Shown here: one piece after another, positions 22,257 to 34,823 of the stretch
Layout of the letters: the number at the start of each line of letters is the position of its first letter
Numbering within the stretch: position 1 is the stretch's first letter
NCBI GenBank assembly: GCA_021397835.1
Contig: JAJFZO010000094.1
Location: 2,086,501-2,150,500, forward strand
Length of the DNA stretch: 64,000 nucleotides
Direction: 5' to 3'
From: Moringa oleifera
Taxonomy: Eukaryota; Streptophyta; Magnoliopsida; Brassicales; Moringaceae
Position numbers and translations under genes: made by a program
Notes under the pieces: model-generated
Told to the model about the DNA's origin: nothing
Database searches by the model: none
The model's input: the letters and a program-made list of their open reading frames with translations, nothing else

Positions 22257-25200
22257 ATGTCGAGCGCCCCGCTTTCTATCAGAGTGAGGAAGGGAGAGAG
22301 TGAGATGCGGCAGGGAAGAATACCGCGGTTGGGGGATATGGGCGTTGTGGTTCTTTTGCTCTTGTGCCTCACCTTGCCCAATTCTCAGGCAAGAAGAACA
22401 CAACAACAACAGCAAGAGCATGAAGAGTTATTTCCAAAATCCAGATTGGAGAATAAAGTGATAAATGTGGAAAGTGGTCCAGAATCTGTGATATGGGTTG
22501 TACAGCTTTCTGATCTCCATTTCAGTGTGCATCACCCTGATAGAGCACTCGACTTCAAGAAGCTTGTGGGCCCTGCTCTTTCTATGATCAACCCATCTCT
22601 TGTCCTAATTACTGGTGATCTCACAGGTTCGACCCACTGTGATCACTCTCATTTTTGCCTAATTACTGGTGATCTCACAGGTTCGACCCACTGTGATCAC
22701 TCTCATTTTTGTCGCCGTCGTTTTTGTTTTCTGTTCTCTGAGTTAGCTTGACGAGCATTCATGAATTTCTTTTCTTTGAGATTGTTTTATGCAGTTGGTT
22801 TGTTTCTTTCCTGTGGTGTTGTGATCTATGTAATTGTGGGTCTCTTTTGAATCGATACATGCCTTTGGAAATAGTTGTTGGGTTTGGATTGAACTCAATT
22901 ATTTGTGAATTCATTTTTTTGGAAATAGTTGTTGGGTTTGGATTGAACTCAATTATTTGTGAATTCGTTTTTTTCCTTTAGGATACAAACCTTTCTACTG
23001 AGAGCCTCCATGGGCAAACGGACATTATCTTTCTCCAACGGGCTGTGAATATGGCTTTTTCTATGGAGCTCCATGCATATGGTGGCATAGAGGCTATATA
23101 GCTGACAGTATTGAATGCATTTCATTGGTGTACACTCTTGTGTGTTACTGTACATACCTTGTATGCTTTCCTTTATCTTTTGTGCTAACCATCCCAGAAA
23201 TAAAGAAAAGCATGTCTATGCTCATTTCCTAACATGCACTTGCATTCATCTTGCTTGAATTATTGTTAAGTTATTGCTAAGCATGTCTTATAGTTTCTTG
23301 GGGTCCCCTCTACAGTTGGCTGCTATTCTTAGCATCTCAACGATCTCAATCATAAGGTATTAAAGTGCCTTTTTACCTATTCACAAAACTTGAGGACAGA
23401 GCCTGAGAATAATTTGTCAGCTTTAAAGAGATAGGAGCTCACTGTGAGTGTTAGTACTGTTAGCAGGCTTATTTTTTAAATATTATCTCACCTGTGTTCT
23501 CTCTGTTGACATTACTATATGCAACTATAAATTTCTCATGTATATGGCATTTCTAAGCACCTTTTGTCACTGGATGGACCTTCCAAAACTTTTCTTCGCT
23601 CTTTACTTTACCAGATGGCAAAAGTAAGGACTTGCTGACCATGAAGCAGAATGAGGATGAATGGATTGAATACAAGAATGTGATGGAGGATGTTGTGAAA
23701 ATAAGTGGACTTAACAAGAGCATATTCTATGATCTCAGAGGGAATCATGATAATTTTGGTGTACCTGCTGTTGGCAGTTCATTTGACTTCTTTTTAAAGT
23801 ATAGCATCAATGGGCAGTTGGGAAGGAATGGGAATGTGAATAGTATCACTATCCAGGTCAGTTATATTCTTTTAACGCGACCTACAATAATTGATGAGAC
23901 AATCTTGTGTATGAGTTCTCTCATAAGTTTGGCTGAATACATATTGGTCAATTTGTTGTCTCAGTTCCAACTTTTGCAGGTCTCACAAATTTAATCACAT
24001 GATTTTTCTTTTTCCCTTATTGACTATTTTACTTTACATTATCAATTATTAAATTTGTAGTCAGATATCATTCAGACTAGTTAAAGAACTTGCCTTTTCT
24101 TCTGGTACCCTTTGTTCTACTAGTTCTGTTTCATGCTAACCTATTCAAGGAAGTGTAAAAGACTCTTGGTTTCACATCGTGTCACAGGCAAGTAATGTAT
24201 ATGTCTTCTGTTTGCTTTCATCTTTCCTCTATGAGAAGTAAGATAAAAAGGGTTTTTACCAACTTTTTATTACGCTGCCTTATGTAAAATTTGATATAGC
24301 TCTATATGTGGAAAATGTAGGAGATATTGAGCTCTGATTTTGAATTTTAATGACAAATGCTTGAGCCAAATGCTTTCTTCTCTGATAGGTGATGATTATA
24401 AAGCTTTCATTACTTATTTGTGTCGGCTGTATTATATCCAGACTGGTGAGAGTAAACATCTATTTGTTGGGTTGGACAGCACAATGAATGTTGGTTTACG
24501 AGGCCCAACGAATCTTTTTGGGCATCCAACTGACCAACTACTGAGTGAACTGGATTCAGAGCTTTCACAGTGGGATTCTCAGTCAACAAAACCAGTGACC
24601 AAAATTTCATTTGGGCATTTTCCACTTTCATTTTCAGCATCCTCAAGTTCTGGAAAGCGCCTCAAAGATATTTTTCTCAAGCACTCCATATCTGCTTATC
24701 TTTGTGGACATCTTCATACAAGGTTTGGTAAGAATCTGAAGCGTCACCATCAGACTAGTCAATATTTTCTTTCTTCACAGAAGTTGTTCCAGCTAAACAT
24801 GCATCAAATACCTTCTGAGAGTACTAAAAATTGTTCATTTGGAGCCCTTCCACTTGAAGAATTCTGGGAGTGGGAAATGGGTGACTGGAGGAAGAGTAGA
24901 GCGATGCGAATTTTGGCCATTGATAGAGGTCATGTTTCCTATCTTGACATTGACTTGAAGTCAGGAAACAAAAGAACTATTATATTGCCCACGTTTCCAC
25001 TAGACTCGAGATTCATGTCAACAATTTCGTTACATCACAAGTATGAATGCCAGCATATGGTTCCTTCATCTTATGAGACGGTGAGAGCTCTGGTATTCTC
25101 CGTTTCTCCTATTGTGTCAGTTGTGGCTAGGATCTATGACACCAAACCGGGTTTTCTCAATATGGTCGTGGAAGCACCAATGAGCAAGCATGTGGGTCCT

Positions 25201-26560
25201 GCCTGTAGGGGAGATCTTTATATTGCTCTATGGAACTACAGAGCCTTTGAAGATCCATCTCCTGATAGATTTTGGCTGCAAATAGAAGCAATTGATATCA
25301 CGGGCAGAACAACTTTGACAGAACCAAGACCTTTTTCTGTTAATGGTCTGAGTGTTAAGCTCTCATGGACATGGAAGGAGTTTTTTGTTATGGGCTGTGA
25401 ATGGGCCTCCTTATATTACCCAATTCTTTGGACTGCTTTATGTTCCTTATTCTTCATTCTGCTTGTTCCAAAATGTCTTCTCATTTTCTCAAAGAAGCAA
25501 TACACTTACAAGATGTTGGTTTCTGACAAAGGATTCATAAAAGGCATAGCATGGGTTCTACAGGATCTCTGCAGGCTTCCCATAGCATGGTATGGGCTTT
25601 TGGGATACTTATTTTACATCATGTTGTTTCCCTGGCTTACTGGACAAGTTTTCACAAAAGGTGGGGATAGGGCATACATGACCTATATGGGCTGGGTAGT
25701 AAAAAGTGCCCTTGGTAGAGCGAAGCATGAATTCATTGGATCCCCAGATATAATGGTTGTGGTTCTTCCCCATATCCTTTTTGTTGTTTTACCTACTATT
25801 TTGATCATTGGTGCTTTGGCTGCTGAAAAAGGAGTCTATAGAGAACATATTCTGTCACTCTCGGGGAAGAAAGAAGATGATTGTGATCAAGAAGTAAGGA
25901 GATCTTGCATATTAAAGTTCTGTTTTGCTGGGAGATGGATTCGAAAAGTTCTCCTGCTGTTTTGCTTGGCAATTTGTTGGAAGCATTTTATGGTAAGCTT
26001 TTCGTTGTTCATTCAAGTGAGGTCAAAATAGACAATATTGAGGATATTTAGTGCTTTCTCACATTCCCATCTCACTTTAACCATAAATTATGGGGAAATG
26101 AGAGTTCCATGTTTTCTCACTAATGGTATCTATGAATATCTGACTATGACTTTACTGTTGCCAGTTCTTTGTTATTCAATTGATTTAGTGATTAAACCTT
26201 TCTCTAATATTTAGAGTTGGCCTGTTTCTAATCATCTTCTTTCCTGACAAATATGCAAAAAATGTTCTATAAACTATTGGAGAAAGACCTCTAACTTGTC
26301 GCGATCACCATTCCGGGAGGTCATTAAAAACCTAGACTTTATTCTTGAATAAAATTTCCTGCAGAAAAAGTTATTTTTAATTGTTTTATTTTATATGTTC
26401 AGTTGTACTTGACTGTCATCTAAATTGCTTGCTTTTCTTGCAGAATTGCAGAGCTTTAATGAAAGCTTATGAGATGAATCCGTTGCTCCATTTTCCAGGA
26501 TATAGTCTGACAATTCCAGTATTATTAATTTATGCTATCTGGAAAACCATGGGGGTTTAG
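22257..26560 (+). CDS. TMEM62-like membrane metallophosphoesterase
   Basis: Calcineurin-like phosphoesterase of the plant At3g03305/TMEM62 type; the substrate is unknown. Exons: 22257-22626, 23615-23856, 24442-25992 and 26444-26560, joining to 759 aa. Metal ligands appear in order: SDLH (Asp86, His88), GDLTD (Asp121), GNHDN (Asn167, His168), GHFP (His263) and CGHLH (His294, His296). A signal-like hydrophobic stretch, MGVVVLLLLCLTLP, starts at 22338 and is followed by a Gln run. The C-terminal third has about five membrane segments (for example YYPILWTALCSLFFILLVP, VVVLPHILFVVLPTILII). This predicts an endomembrane protein with a lumenal catalytic domain. The start is uncertain: in-frame ATGs lie at 22224, 22257, 22305 and 22338. 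The exon 1 donor is duplicated: using 22680 instead of 22626 inserts 18 residues in frame after GDLT. Confidence 0.9.
22604..22711 (+). repeat. 54-bp perfect tandem duplication over a 5' splice site
   Basis: Copies 22604-22657 and 22658-22711 are identical. Each contains the codons for LITGDLT followed by the exon 1 donor (ACAG/GTTCGA), so the gene now has two equal donors 54 bp apart (after 22626 and after 22680). The inter-donor segment has no stop and is a multiple of three. Confidence 0.95.
22867..22974. repeat. second 54-bp tandem duplication, in the intron
   Basis: Copies start at 22867 and 22921 (GGAAATAGTTGTTGGGTTTG...) and differ by a single A/G change near the end. The sequence is unrelated to the 54-bp repeat 155 bp upstream but has the same period. 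Confidence 0.9.
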
Positions 26561-27440
26561 TGAGCCTGGTGATAGTAAGCCGAAATCTCGGACCTTTTAA
26601 GTTTGTTTTGCTGCTTTGGAAGTACTTCTCAGCTCTAACAATGAAATTTAACAGCATAGTGGAATGGCTCAGCACTCAAAACTGACCATAACTTCATCCA
26701 AGAAATGATGCTTTATGTTCTGTTGCAGCTGATGGGATTGGGAGCAAGCCTAATCTGCTTCTCCAGTGCTTAATGGAGCAAAAAATACTGTTGTTGGGAA
26801 ATTAGAAGGCTCCTCCGTGTAGTTGATGTGACCCAACCATACTGGATTCCTTAGGGGGTCAAGCTCCTAAACCGCTTCCTGTTCTAGATCGTGAACCCTT
26901 AGAGTGCTGATCATAAAAATATCAAATTTACTAATGATGACTCTGATAATTTTGTTTTATATCCCATTACTTTTAACAGGTATTGTAGATAGCAGGACTA
27001 CATTAAGTTGTTGTCGATATGGGAACTACTTTAGAAACACAAAAAATAAAAACGTTGAGTAGATATAATGTTTTTATATTCATAGATATAATTTTTTTTT
27101 AATTAAGATCATATTCAAACAAAGTGATTGAGTGTAAGATCTGCGGACATAATTAAGTTTAAGATTAAATATTTTGTCATATTAAAAATCAAGGGCTTTT
27201 TTAATTGATTGTCACTACAAATTGTATTGCTTCATATAAACTCAACATATACTTTTTTGTAAATTTGTATTTTAACACTAATATGTTAGAATTATAAATT
27301 AGTTTATGATTGTTAATTTTTATTTTAAATAAATTTATGAAAATAGCTTTTCTATTTTCATTTAATTGTAACTTCATAATTTCTATTAGTATAATCATTG
27401 TGGTTCTTTTGATATAATATTGGTCTTACAGGATCGAGGG

Positions 27441-28010
27441 TAGGGATGGTAATGAATATGTTTATGTGAGTATTTGATTAAATTTTAGTAAAACAAGTTG
27501 GATAATTTTTGTTGGATTTGGACGAGTTCAGATTTTAAATTTTAATACTCGAATCAAATTCATATTAAATTTATATTTAAATTCTCGAATCAAATTTGGG
27601 TCAAATTTAAGTTTAAATTTTTGAGTGTCCATTATTTGAACTCATTTATATAGTTATACTAATATGTTGAATTTTTTATTTTGAAGTTGATTATATTAAT
27701 AAACTTTTAATTTGGATTTAATTATATTAAATTTGTGAATTTGGATTTAAAGAATTTATTACTAAATTTTAATTTTTATTTAATTAATAAAAAATTATAA
27801 GATTTTTTATTTAATTAATGTTTGTTAATTTATTTTACTCGTTACTTTATTAAAAGAATGTTACATGATTAATTGTAAATAAATTTAAGATGGGCTTGGA
27901 TATTAAAATTAATTTTTTAAATGAATAGGATGAGTTTGAAAACATATTTTAATCAAGTTTAGATTCAAAAATTTTAAAACAAGCGGATATGCAACCTGTT
28001 TCCATTTCTA
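27441..28010. mobile_element. hAT-like MITE remnant
   Basis: The left end is TAGGGATGGTAATG, and the inverted right end reads TAGAAATGGAAACAGG. Both resemble the termini of the full hAT element at 54956-59006 (TAGGGATGGCAACGGG and TAAGGATGGCAGCGGG). The interior is AT-rich and non-coding. The flanking 8-bp sequences do not match, so the insertion is old or the ends are slightly misplaced. Confidence 0.4.
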
Positions 28011-31000
28011 GTCCAAAATTTCTTTTTTCCTCCTAGAAATGTCTTCGCATTATAGATCAAATTTTTTTGAAAGTCTAACTCATATGTATCGATAAAATTT
28101 GATTTACAAAAGCTTTAAAGTTGAGATAACCTACATTAAAAAAAAAAAAAGAGATAAAAAAAATATAAGACTCAAAAGAAATCAACTCTTTAAGAAAAAT
28201 AGGACATAGAAATAAAGAGGATCTATAGATAAAAAATCTCTCCTAGACTTTTCCTGGTAAGAGTTCACACCTCCAAGGTTTCTTATGGGGTTTTTGTTAG
28301 TTTCAATTGGTTTTATATGATCTATTTAACATTTCGATCCTTTATGGTTGGTGCTAGTAGCAAATCTCATTGCTAATGAGCGTCGACTGCAAATGGAGGA
28401 AGACATGATTGAACTTTGATGGAAACTCTCGTTGACCGGTGAAGCGTAGGAGGATGTTGCAATTGAAACTGATTAGATCGCTAATATAATAAAGGTAAGT
28501 AAGAATTGTCTTAATCGTACTTTCACATAATTTTTTTTTATTTTTTCAAGAAGATATTAATTTATTTAAACCTTAATTGTCATTATAAGTACCTTTGAAA
28601 GTTGAAAAACAATGTCAAAGATAAAGCAAAAGTTGAAAATTCAATATGTATTACCTTTCTAGTCAAAGAAGTGTCATTGTTTTGCTCATAATACTTTGAG
28701 CCACATGTTAATACACGAAAAAAAAAATGCTATGAAGTAATGCTAGTCATAATTAGACGAGCATGAAAAGAATTTATTTGTGTTTAAACATCTAGGTAGG
28801 GTCTTTGGAAAAGAAAAATCAAGATATTTGGAGATCATGAATTTTTAGCCGCTCACACGTACAAATTATTAAATTATTTAGGAGTAAAATCATTCATACA
28901 GTACATATTTCATAACTAAGTCATAACCATCTGTTTATCTATCCACATACAGGGATCTCCTATAATATTTTTTTTTTTGTTAAATTAATGGTTTACAAGA
29001 CTTATATTTTTCACTTACAAGGAAATCATTCATTTATAACTGATCATGAGATTGGCACCTATCTAGAAATTCAATTGTAAATTGATTTAACCAACACATG
29101 AATACTAATACTAAACCTTTAATGTTAAAAATAATTTTTGGTTAACATAACCATATAACATACTTTTTATAAATATAAGTGCATGATACATTAAATTTTG
29201 TTGTCAACTACTTCATCAAGATGTTGCAAAAGATCCATTAAGATCTATAAAGTTATATTTAAGATATTATGTCACTGGGTGCAAATTTCACACTAAAAAA
29301 GATATGGTTCAAATAAATCTGCAATGAGGAATGAAGTGTGCATTAAGAAATGTCATTATAGTGCAGATAAAAAAAAAAACTATTATAGTAAATTGGTAGA
29401 GGTGATAAAATTGTAATATCCTATTTTACCAATCAAGTGAATCATGTTGCTTAAATATGAATAGTTTGATCCAACACCAAATATGGACACTAAATGTGGG
29501 CACCAAATTTCATAAAAGCATGTAATATAGTGGATGTTAATCATACTAGTAGATTAAATGAGTTATTTGTTTTACCTTTGTTGGTAGCTTAAATTCATTA
29601 TGTACTTTATCTAAGCTTAAAATGTGACAAATGTTTTTAGTGGATTGTTTGTAAAATAAAAGTTAGGTTTCTCATAGAATTTTCGAAATCTTGTTCTATA
29701 TTCAAATTAACTCAAGTTACACATTTTCAAGATAATAAGAAATGCCCACTAGATTGAGATTGACAGGAAAGAAGATCACGTCTCTTTAGATGATTCAAAT
29801 GAGACATTAATAAATATTGATAATGAGAAAAAAGACATATCAGATGAGTCATATTTTGAAAGTGATCTAGATGAAGAAGAAGACAAGAAAAGATAGATTT
29901 TAAAAAGGATGATTTTTTAATTATTTTATATGCATTCTTTGAATTTAATTATATGTACTGAATAAATTATTTTATATGTGATGATTGAATTATTTATTTT
30001 ATAATTAGAGTGCAAATTTTAAGTATTGTGTGTCAATGTGTATTTTATTGTATTTTCAACATAGATTATTTATTATATTCTAGTTTTAACATGAAGTTTA
30101 AGAGTTTTTTTTTTAAATGATACTTTACGAAAATTTTGATAAAAATTATTTTTATACTAAATTAAGTATATTAACTTAGCAACACAATTAAATAAAATGA
30201 TAAATTAAATGTTCTAATGGTGTTAGGTTTGTTTGTCATATTCACCCTATATTCCTACGACATACAATGCCATAATAACACATGAGCAAACAAGTTAGAT
30301 TTAGGGGGAGAGTATGGCCTAAACAACCTATAATATTGATTTCATTCAAAAATAACAAAATCAATTTTAAAATCTTCACATAAATGATAAAACTAATAAA
30401 ATAAATAATAAATTATTAAAATCAATTTGATAATCTTATAGTAATGACCACCATCATTAAAAAAATAATTGAACGTAGTACATAAAACTAAATAAGCGTA
30501 TGGAGAGATGTTCCTTTTAGCTTTTGTATAAACAAGTTTTTCTAACATGTCAAAAGCTAGTGTCTATTTTTTGAATTTCAAATAAAATTCTCCCTTAATA
30601 GCATTCAAAATTACAACATCTACTGTTTAATAAAAAATATTAAAAAAAACTTCATCAAATAATGAATAGGACCTATAAATTAATATTTTAAAATTTTAAA
30701 ACAATACATGAAATCTGTAGAATAACTTATAGGAATTACAAAATAATACATAAAACTTGTAAAATAAAACATATCATAGTATCACATAAAAAAAGAGAGA
30801 AGACATAATATATAAATGACTCTTGGAAAAGATTTTTTAATTTTCACAATCATTTCAATGCTAAAAACAATTGAAAAAGTAATTGTGAATATTTTTGTAA
30901 AAAGGAAAGCTTTTTTGGCCAAAAGGAATAATTTTTTTAAGCATATTCCTAATAAAAAAATATTATTTTTGTTCAATAATATCTTTCATTTGTATATTTT

Positions 31001-31490
31001 ATATTTTCATGTTATAAAAAATTTCTTAAATTCCGATTATGTGGAAATCATCATTATCAAATATGTTTGAAAAAAGTAAAATAATAAGATATATTTCAAA
31101 AAATCATTAAAATTAAACTTTTCAGAGATAAAATTTAAGTAAAACATATTTTTACAAGTTACAATGTTACTGATTGATGTACTTGATGGGTCCTTTTACT
31201 AACAAATATTTTGAACTTGATAAGCAAAATAAAGTCAAATTTTTGAAAATGTTCATTTTAAATGGAAGAATAGGATGCATTATCCTTTTGGGTTAAAATC
31301 AAACTTTTTTGTGATATTTAATTTATGTAATAGAGTTAAGTTTATTTTAAAAAAGAATGTGACAGTTTTGGTTTTCATTTAAAAAAAAACTAAAATTTTT
31401 AATTTATTTATTTTTGCCATTGAAAAAATTATGCTAATCGTAATACCTCTTAAAAGTGTTAAATGCTTAAATGTTTCAAAAACTTTCTTT
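28011..31490. other. intergenic DNA, no recognisable gene
   Basis: AT-rich sequence. A stretch at 29790-29905 translates to an acidic DDSNETLINIDNEKK-type segment ending in an Asp/Glu-rich run and stop, which might be the tail of an old transposon ORF, but I recognise no family. The opposed frames at 30782-30976 (-) and 30816-31070 (+) are low-complexity Lys/Ile/Phe-rich translations of A/T runs and are not believable genes. Confidence 0.45.
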
Positions 31491-31959
31491 GTTCTATGTA
31501 AGTTGTCTGATGTAGATTTCTCTCTCTCTCTTTATTTAGGTGAGCAATCATATTTTTTTAGTTTTCATCTCAGGATTGAGCTCAAATTTTGACTTAGCAT
31601 TTATGATTTCATAGTCTACTTGTTGCATTGCTTTATTTTTACACTAAAAATTTACTTTTCATTATTTTGCATTCTCTCACTAAACCCATTTGGAAGGTTT
31701 TTGCTTGATACACGAAAACTAGTTTTTCCAATGAGGTTTTATATCTCTCTATTAGTATTTCAAGTACTTGCAACTACATTTATAGATTTGGCTTTACAAT
31801 GAAATTTTTATCTGATTTTAACCTTTATCTTCAGCAAATTTAGGAGGAAATGAATTTTTTATGTTTATATTTACAATTTTGGATAGTATTTCCTATGTTT
31901 TATATGGATATGGTAATGCATACCCATATTTATTGATTTTCACGTGCCTAAATTCGAGT

Positions 31960-32240
31960 CCCAAGTTGTCATACATTATTTACTTTGTTCATGGATTATT
32001 TCAAGTACTTATGTATTACTTCCATTGTTCATGTGTTAGTCAATTGTTCATACATTATTTACACTGACCATATATTATTTTAAGTGTTCATATATTATTT
32101 TCATTATTCATATACTTTTTATTCATATATTATTTATATTGTTCATGTATTATTTTAAGTGATAATGCATTATATCCATTGTTTATATATTACTTCATTA
32201 TTCATTTATTAGTTGCAGTGCTCATGCATCATTTTTAAAT
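31960..32240 (+). repeat. subterminal-type array of TTCATATATTATTT motifs
   Basis: About a dozen degenerate copies of a motif near TTCATRYATTATTT, spaced about 20-25 bp apart. The same motif in the opposite orientation forms a second cluster at 33745-33895, with one isolated copy near 33226. Inverted clusters of short motifs near both ends are typical of CACTA and some Mutator-like transposons. Confidence 0.6.
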
Positions 32241-32870
32241 GTTACCATGTTTGTGTGGTTTTTTAGCGTGGTTGATAACATAGAAGTTTTTTTTATCTTG
32301 GAATATGATATATGGGTGATATACAAGGTAGTTTAGAGTACATGGGTGATCATGTAGAGACTATTGGATTATTTGTCTCCAAGAATATCATTTATGCTCA
32401 ACTAGTGGACTAATTGAAACATGTGTCGATGCTAATTTTTCAAAGTTTAAAATTCAGGTATCTACACTGGATAATCCTTAGAGACCAATCTTTGAACCAG
32501 ATACTACATGATTTAGATATAAATTTTTGGTTACGAGATGGACATGTTGCTTTAATCTAATATGTAGCTTAGTAATATCGAGGATTTTTGAATCGTTCAA
32601 CACGTGTTCCCATAAAACACGTTCTTACAGTTACTGCCAAGGTGCTAGAAGGCATGGTTTGTCAACGTCGTATGTCGAGAGCAATCAATTGACTATGACT
32701 ATGAAAAAAAAAAAAGAAATGTTCCTAACATTTTAATTACGACTAATTGAGATAATATATATTTTAATTAATTGATAAAGTAAATGAACCTATTTTAATT
32801 TGATAGTGCCTAAAATGATCTTGGTGATATTACTGACGCAGTGTGATGCAATGTCATCTTTGAACGGGCG

Positions 32871-33128
32871 TTAGTTGCTAGTTACTGACAACTCACCAAA
32901 CTTCAATGCTGATATTAGGCTGAAGTCCACCTCACCAAGAATGGAAGTTTTTGAACCAATCTTGAAGCGTAGCTCATCATATTGCTTGATCTTTTTGTAT
33001 CTTGTTAATATCTGATGGATTAACAGGGCGTTAAAAGTCATATTTTGTTGCATGTTTAGGAAGTGCCCACAGCTATACCCTTGAAGACTTTCTAATGCTA
33101 GTCTGTTGTTGCTTAGATTGGATAACAC
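32871..33128 (-). pseudogene. DUF1985 remnant (Ulp1-type transposon cargo)
   Basis: The minus-strand frame contains CGHFLNMQQ, then IHQILTRYKK, then YDELRFKIGSK and a final ISALKFGEL. This pattern follows the plant DUF1985 domain (GHFL..., a hydrophobic LIHQLLLR-like helix, DELWFxIGG, ITGLxxG). DUF1985 is common in plant transposons that carry a Ulp1-like protease, mostly Mutator-like. Neither a Ulp1 protease domain nor a start region could be identified. The flanking inverted motif arrays support a transposon origin. The family match is from memory of the consensus. Confidence 0.5.
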
Positions 33129-33251
33129 CTTAATAACTTTCCTTAATGTTCAAAGGGACAAGTTGTTATTGATTATTACCTCTTCATTAATAGTGATAGT
33201 TTCACAACATCTTTCTTCACCATTTGTATAATGCATGAATAATTAAAATAA

Positions 33252-33735
33252 AGGTAAAAGTTATATAAAATTTTAACATTTATCCCATGTTGCCAATCAA
33301 ACTCTTATGTTCAAAAATTGATAAATCAAATCTTAATCTATCAATTTTATCTAAATAAGACCTTAGTTTAAGTGGTTATGAAAAATTAAAGATACCATTT
33401 TTGATTTATCTATCGAATTTGCATAATTTTCGATACAAGATCTATTTTGTTTTGAATTTTAATAATGTAAATTTTAAAAGAAATATTTTTTCAATACTTA
33501 AAAACTCTGTAACTTTTTATAATAGTAACTTAAATATTTCTTTATAATTGAAAAAAATTTAAGTAAAAATTTATTATACATGATCACTAATTTGAATATC
33601 TCAAAATTTTATAATTTTTAATAATTTTTAATTTAGTTTAAATCAATAAATCAAAATTTTATTTATTACTTTTTAAACATGAGAATTTGATTGATGATAT
33701 AAGATAAATATCAAAATTTTATAAAATTTTTACCT
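33252..33735. mobile_element. Mutator-like foldback MITE with 9-bp TSD
   Basis: A 484-bp element with long imperfect terminal inverted repeats (left AGGTAAAAGTTATATAAAAT, right its complement ending TTTTTACCT, similarity extending about 60-70 bp inward). It is flanked by the exact 9-bp duplication TTAAAATAA at 33243-33251 and 33736-33744. Nine-bp duplications with long inverted repeats are the signature of Mutator-type transposition. It has no coding capacity. A diverged copy lies at 6407-6921. Confidence 0.85.
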
Positions 33736-33744
33736 TTAAAATAA

Positions 33745-33895
33745 TATATAAATACTATAAATAATATATGTTTATTACAAATAACATATGAATCGCTTGA
33801 ATGGTGCATGAATAGTAAAAACCATGCATTAATAGAGCAAATAATGCATGACCAATCAAAAAATGCATGAACAATATGAAATGACACAAGGGATG
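33745..33895 (-). repeat. inverted counterpart of the 31960 motif array
   Basis: At least five copies of a motif near AATAATGCATGAA, the reverse complement of the 31960-32240 array, occur close together (for example AATAATGCATGACC near 33841). Together they bracket the DUF1985 remnant, so the whole 31.9-33.9 kb block is probably one decayed element. Confidence 0.5.
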
Positions 33896-34823
33896 CGTAA
33901 GACTTTCTAGTGCCCAACGAGTTGAATAATCATATGCAATAACTCATCAATAAAGGTTTTCATGCCTATCCATAAAATATCTAAATTGTAATATATTTAA
34001 ATATTAAAAAACATTTTTTATACATTTATATTCTATTTGAATGTGATAACATGAAAAATATTAAAAATATAAATAAAAAATCTTTTCTTAATGAATATTT
34101 CATTATGATTGGTTATTTTTTTTTAAAAATAAATGATTTGTTTTTTTTTTTGAATAATACGTCAAGTGTTAGCCCATAATTCTGCGAAGATCGATCAAAC
34201 AATTATTGCTGAATCCTTAAAAGTTTTTGCAAACATTGCTAAGTTTTTGAAAGAATTTTTTTTCAAAATTTTGGGTGAAAAGAAATGAATAAAGTGAAAG
34301 AATTTTTAAAAAAAGAGAAAATAAGTTAAAAAAATGCAACTTTTTTAATTCTCTATTGATTTTCCTTTTTAATATGCAAACCCGCCCACAGACTCTTTAA
34401 TCTGAGAATCAAACACATAAAAACAGTCTATTTATTAATGTTGAATATGTAACAATAGTTTTACTATTTTTAGATTTTTTTATTAACATTCCTGTACAGA
34501 GGTTAGAAAAATTTTTTTATTTTAATTTAAAGATTTTAATGCAAGATTTAAAGTTAAGACATATAATAAAATTGAAAATAAAAAATATATTTTCTTCTTT
34601 ACCCCACTAATATCATAAACAGACAATAAAATCTGCCTCTTGTACTACGAATTAGCCCGCAGCAGTGGAACTCTTATAAGAGTATAAGTACGAATTTTTA
34701 AGATAAATCACTGCAAAATTAAATTGCTCAAAACCCAATTTCAAAATCATTTTGGCACTAAGATTTTGCTTTTCCAATTTAGAAGGCTTTTGTTTTTGGA
34801 GGAACGCATTGGGGTTTGAATCA

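Noticed and set aside
22225..22260. GGGGTTCGATTC box (B-box/T-arm-like) on the minus strand at the start of the metallophosphoesterase
   Set aside because: No complete cloverleaf can be drawn around it and it lies in the divergent promoter region; probably chance.
30782..31070. opposed ORFs on both strands
   Set aside because: Both are low-complexity translations of A/T runs and overlap one another.
34752..34823. 24-codon N-terminal extension of GCP2
   Set aside because: The family starts close to the ATG at 34824 (a short leader before STPRWNLERP); the extension is not family-like.
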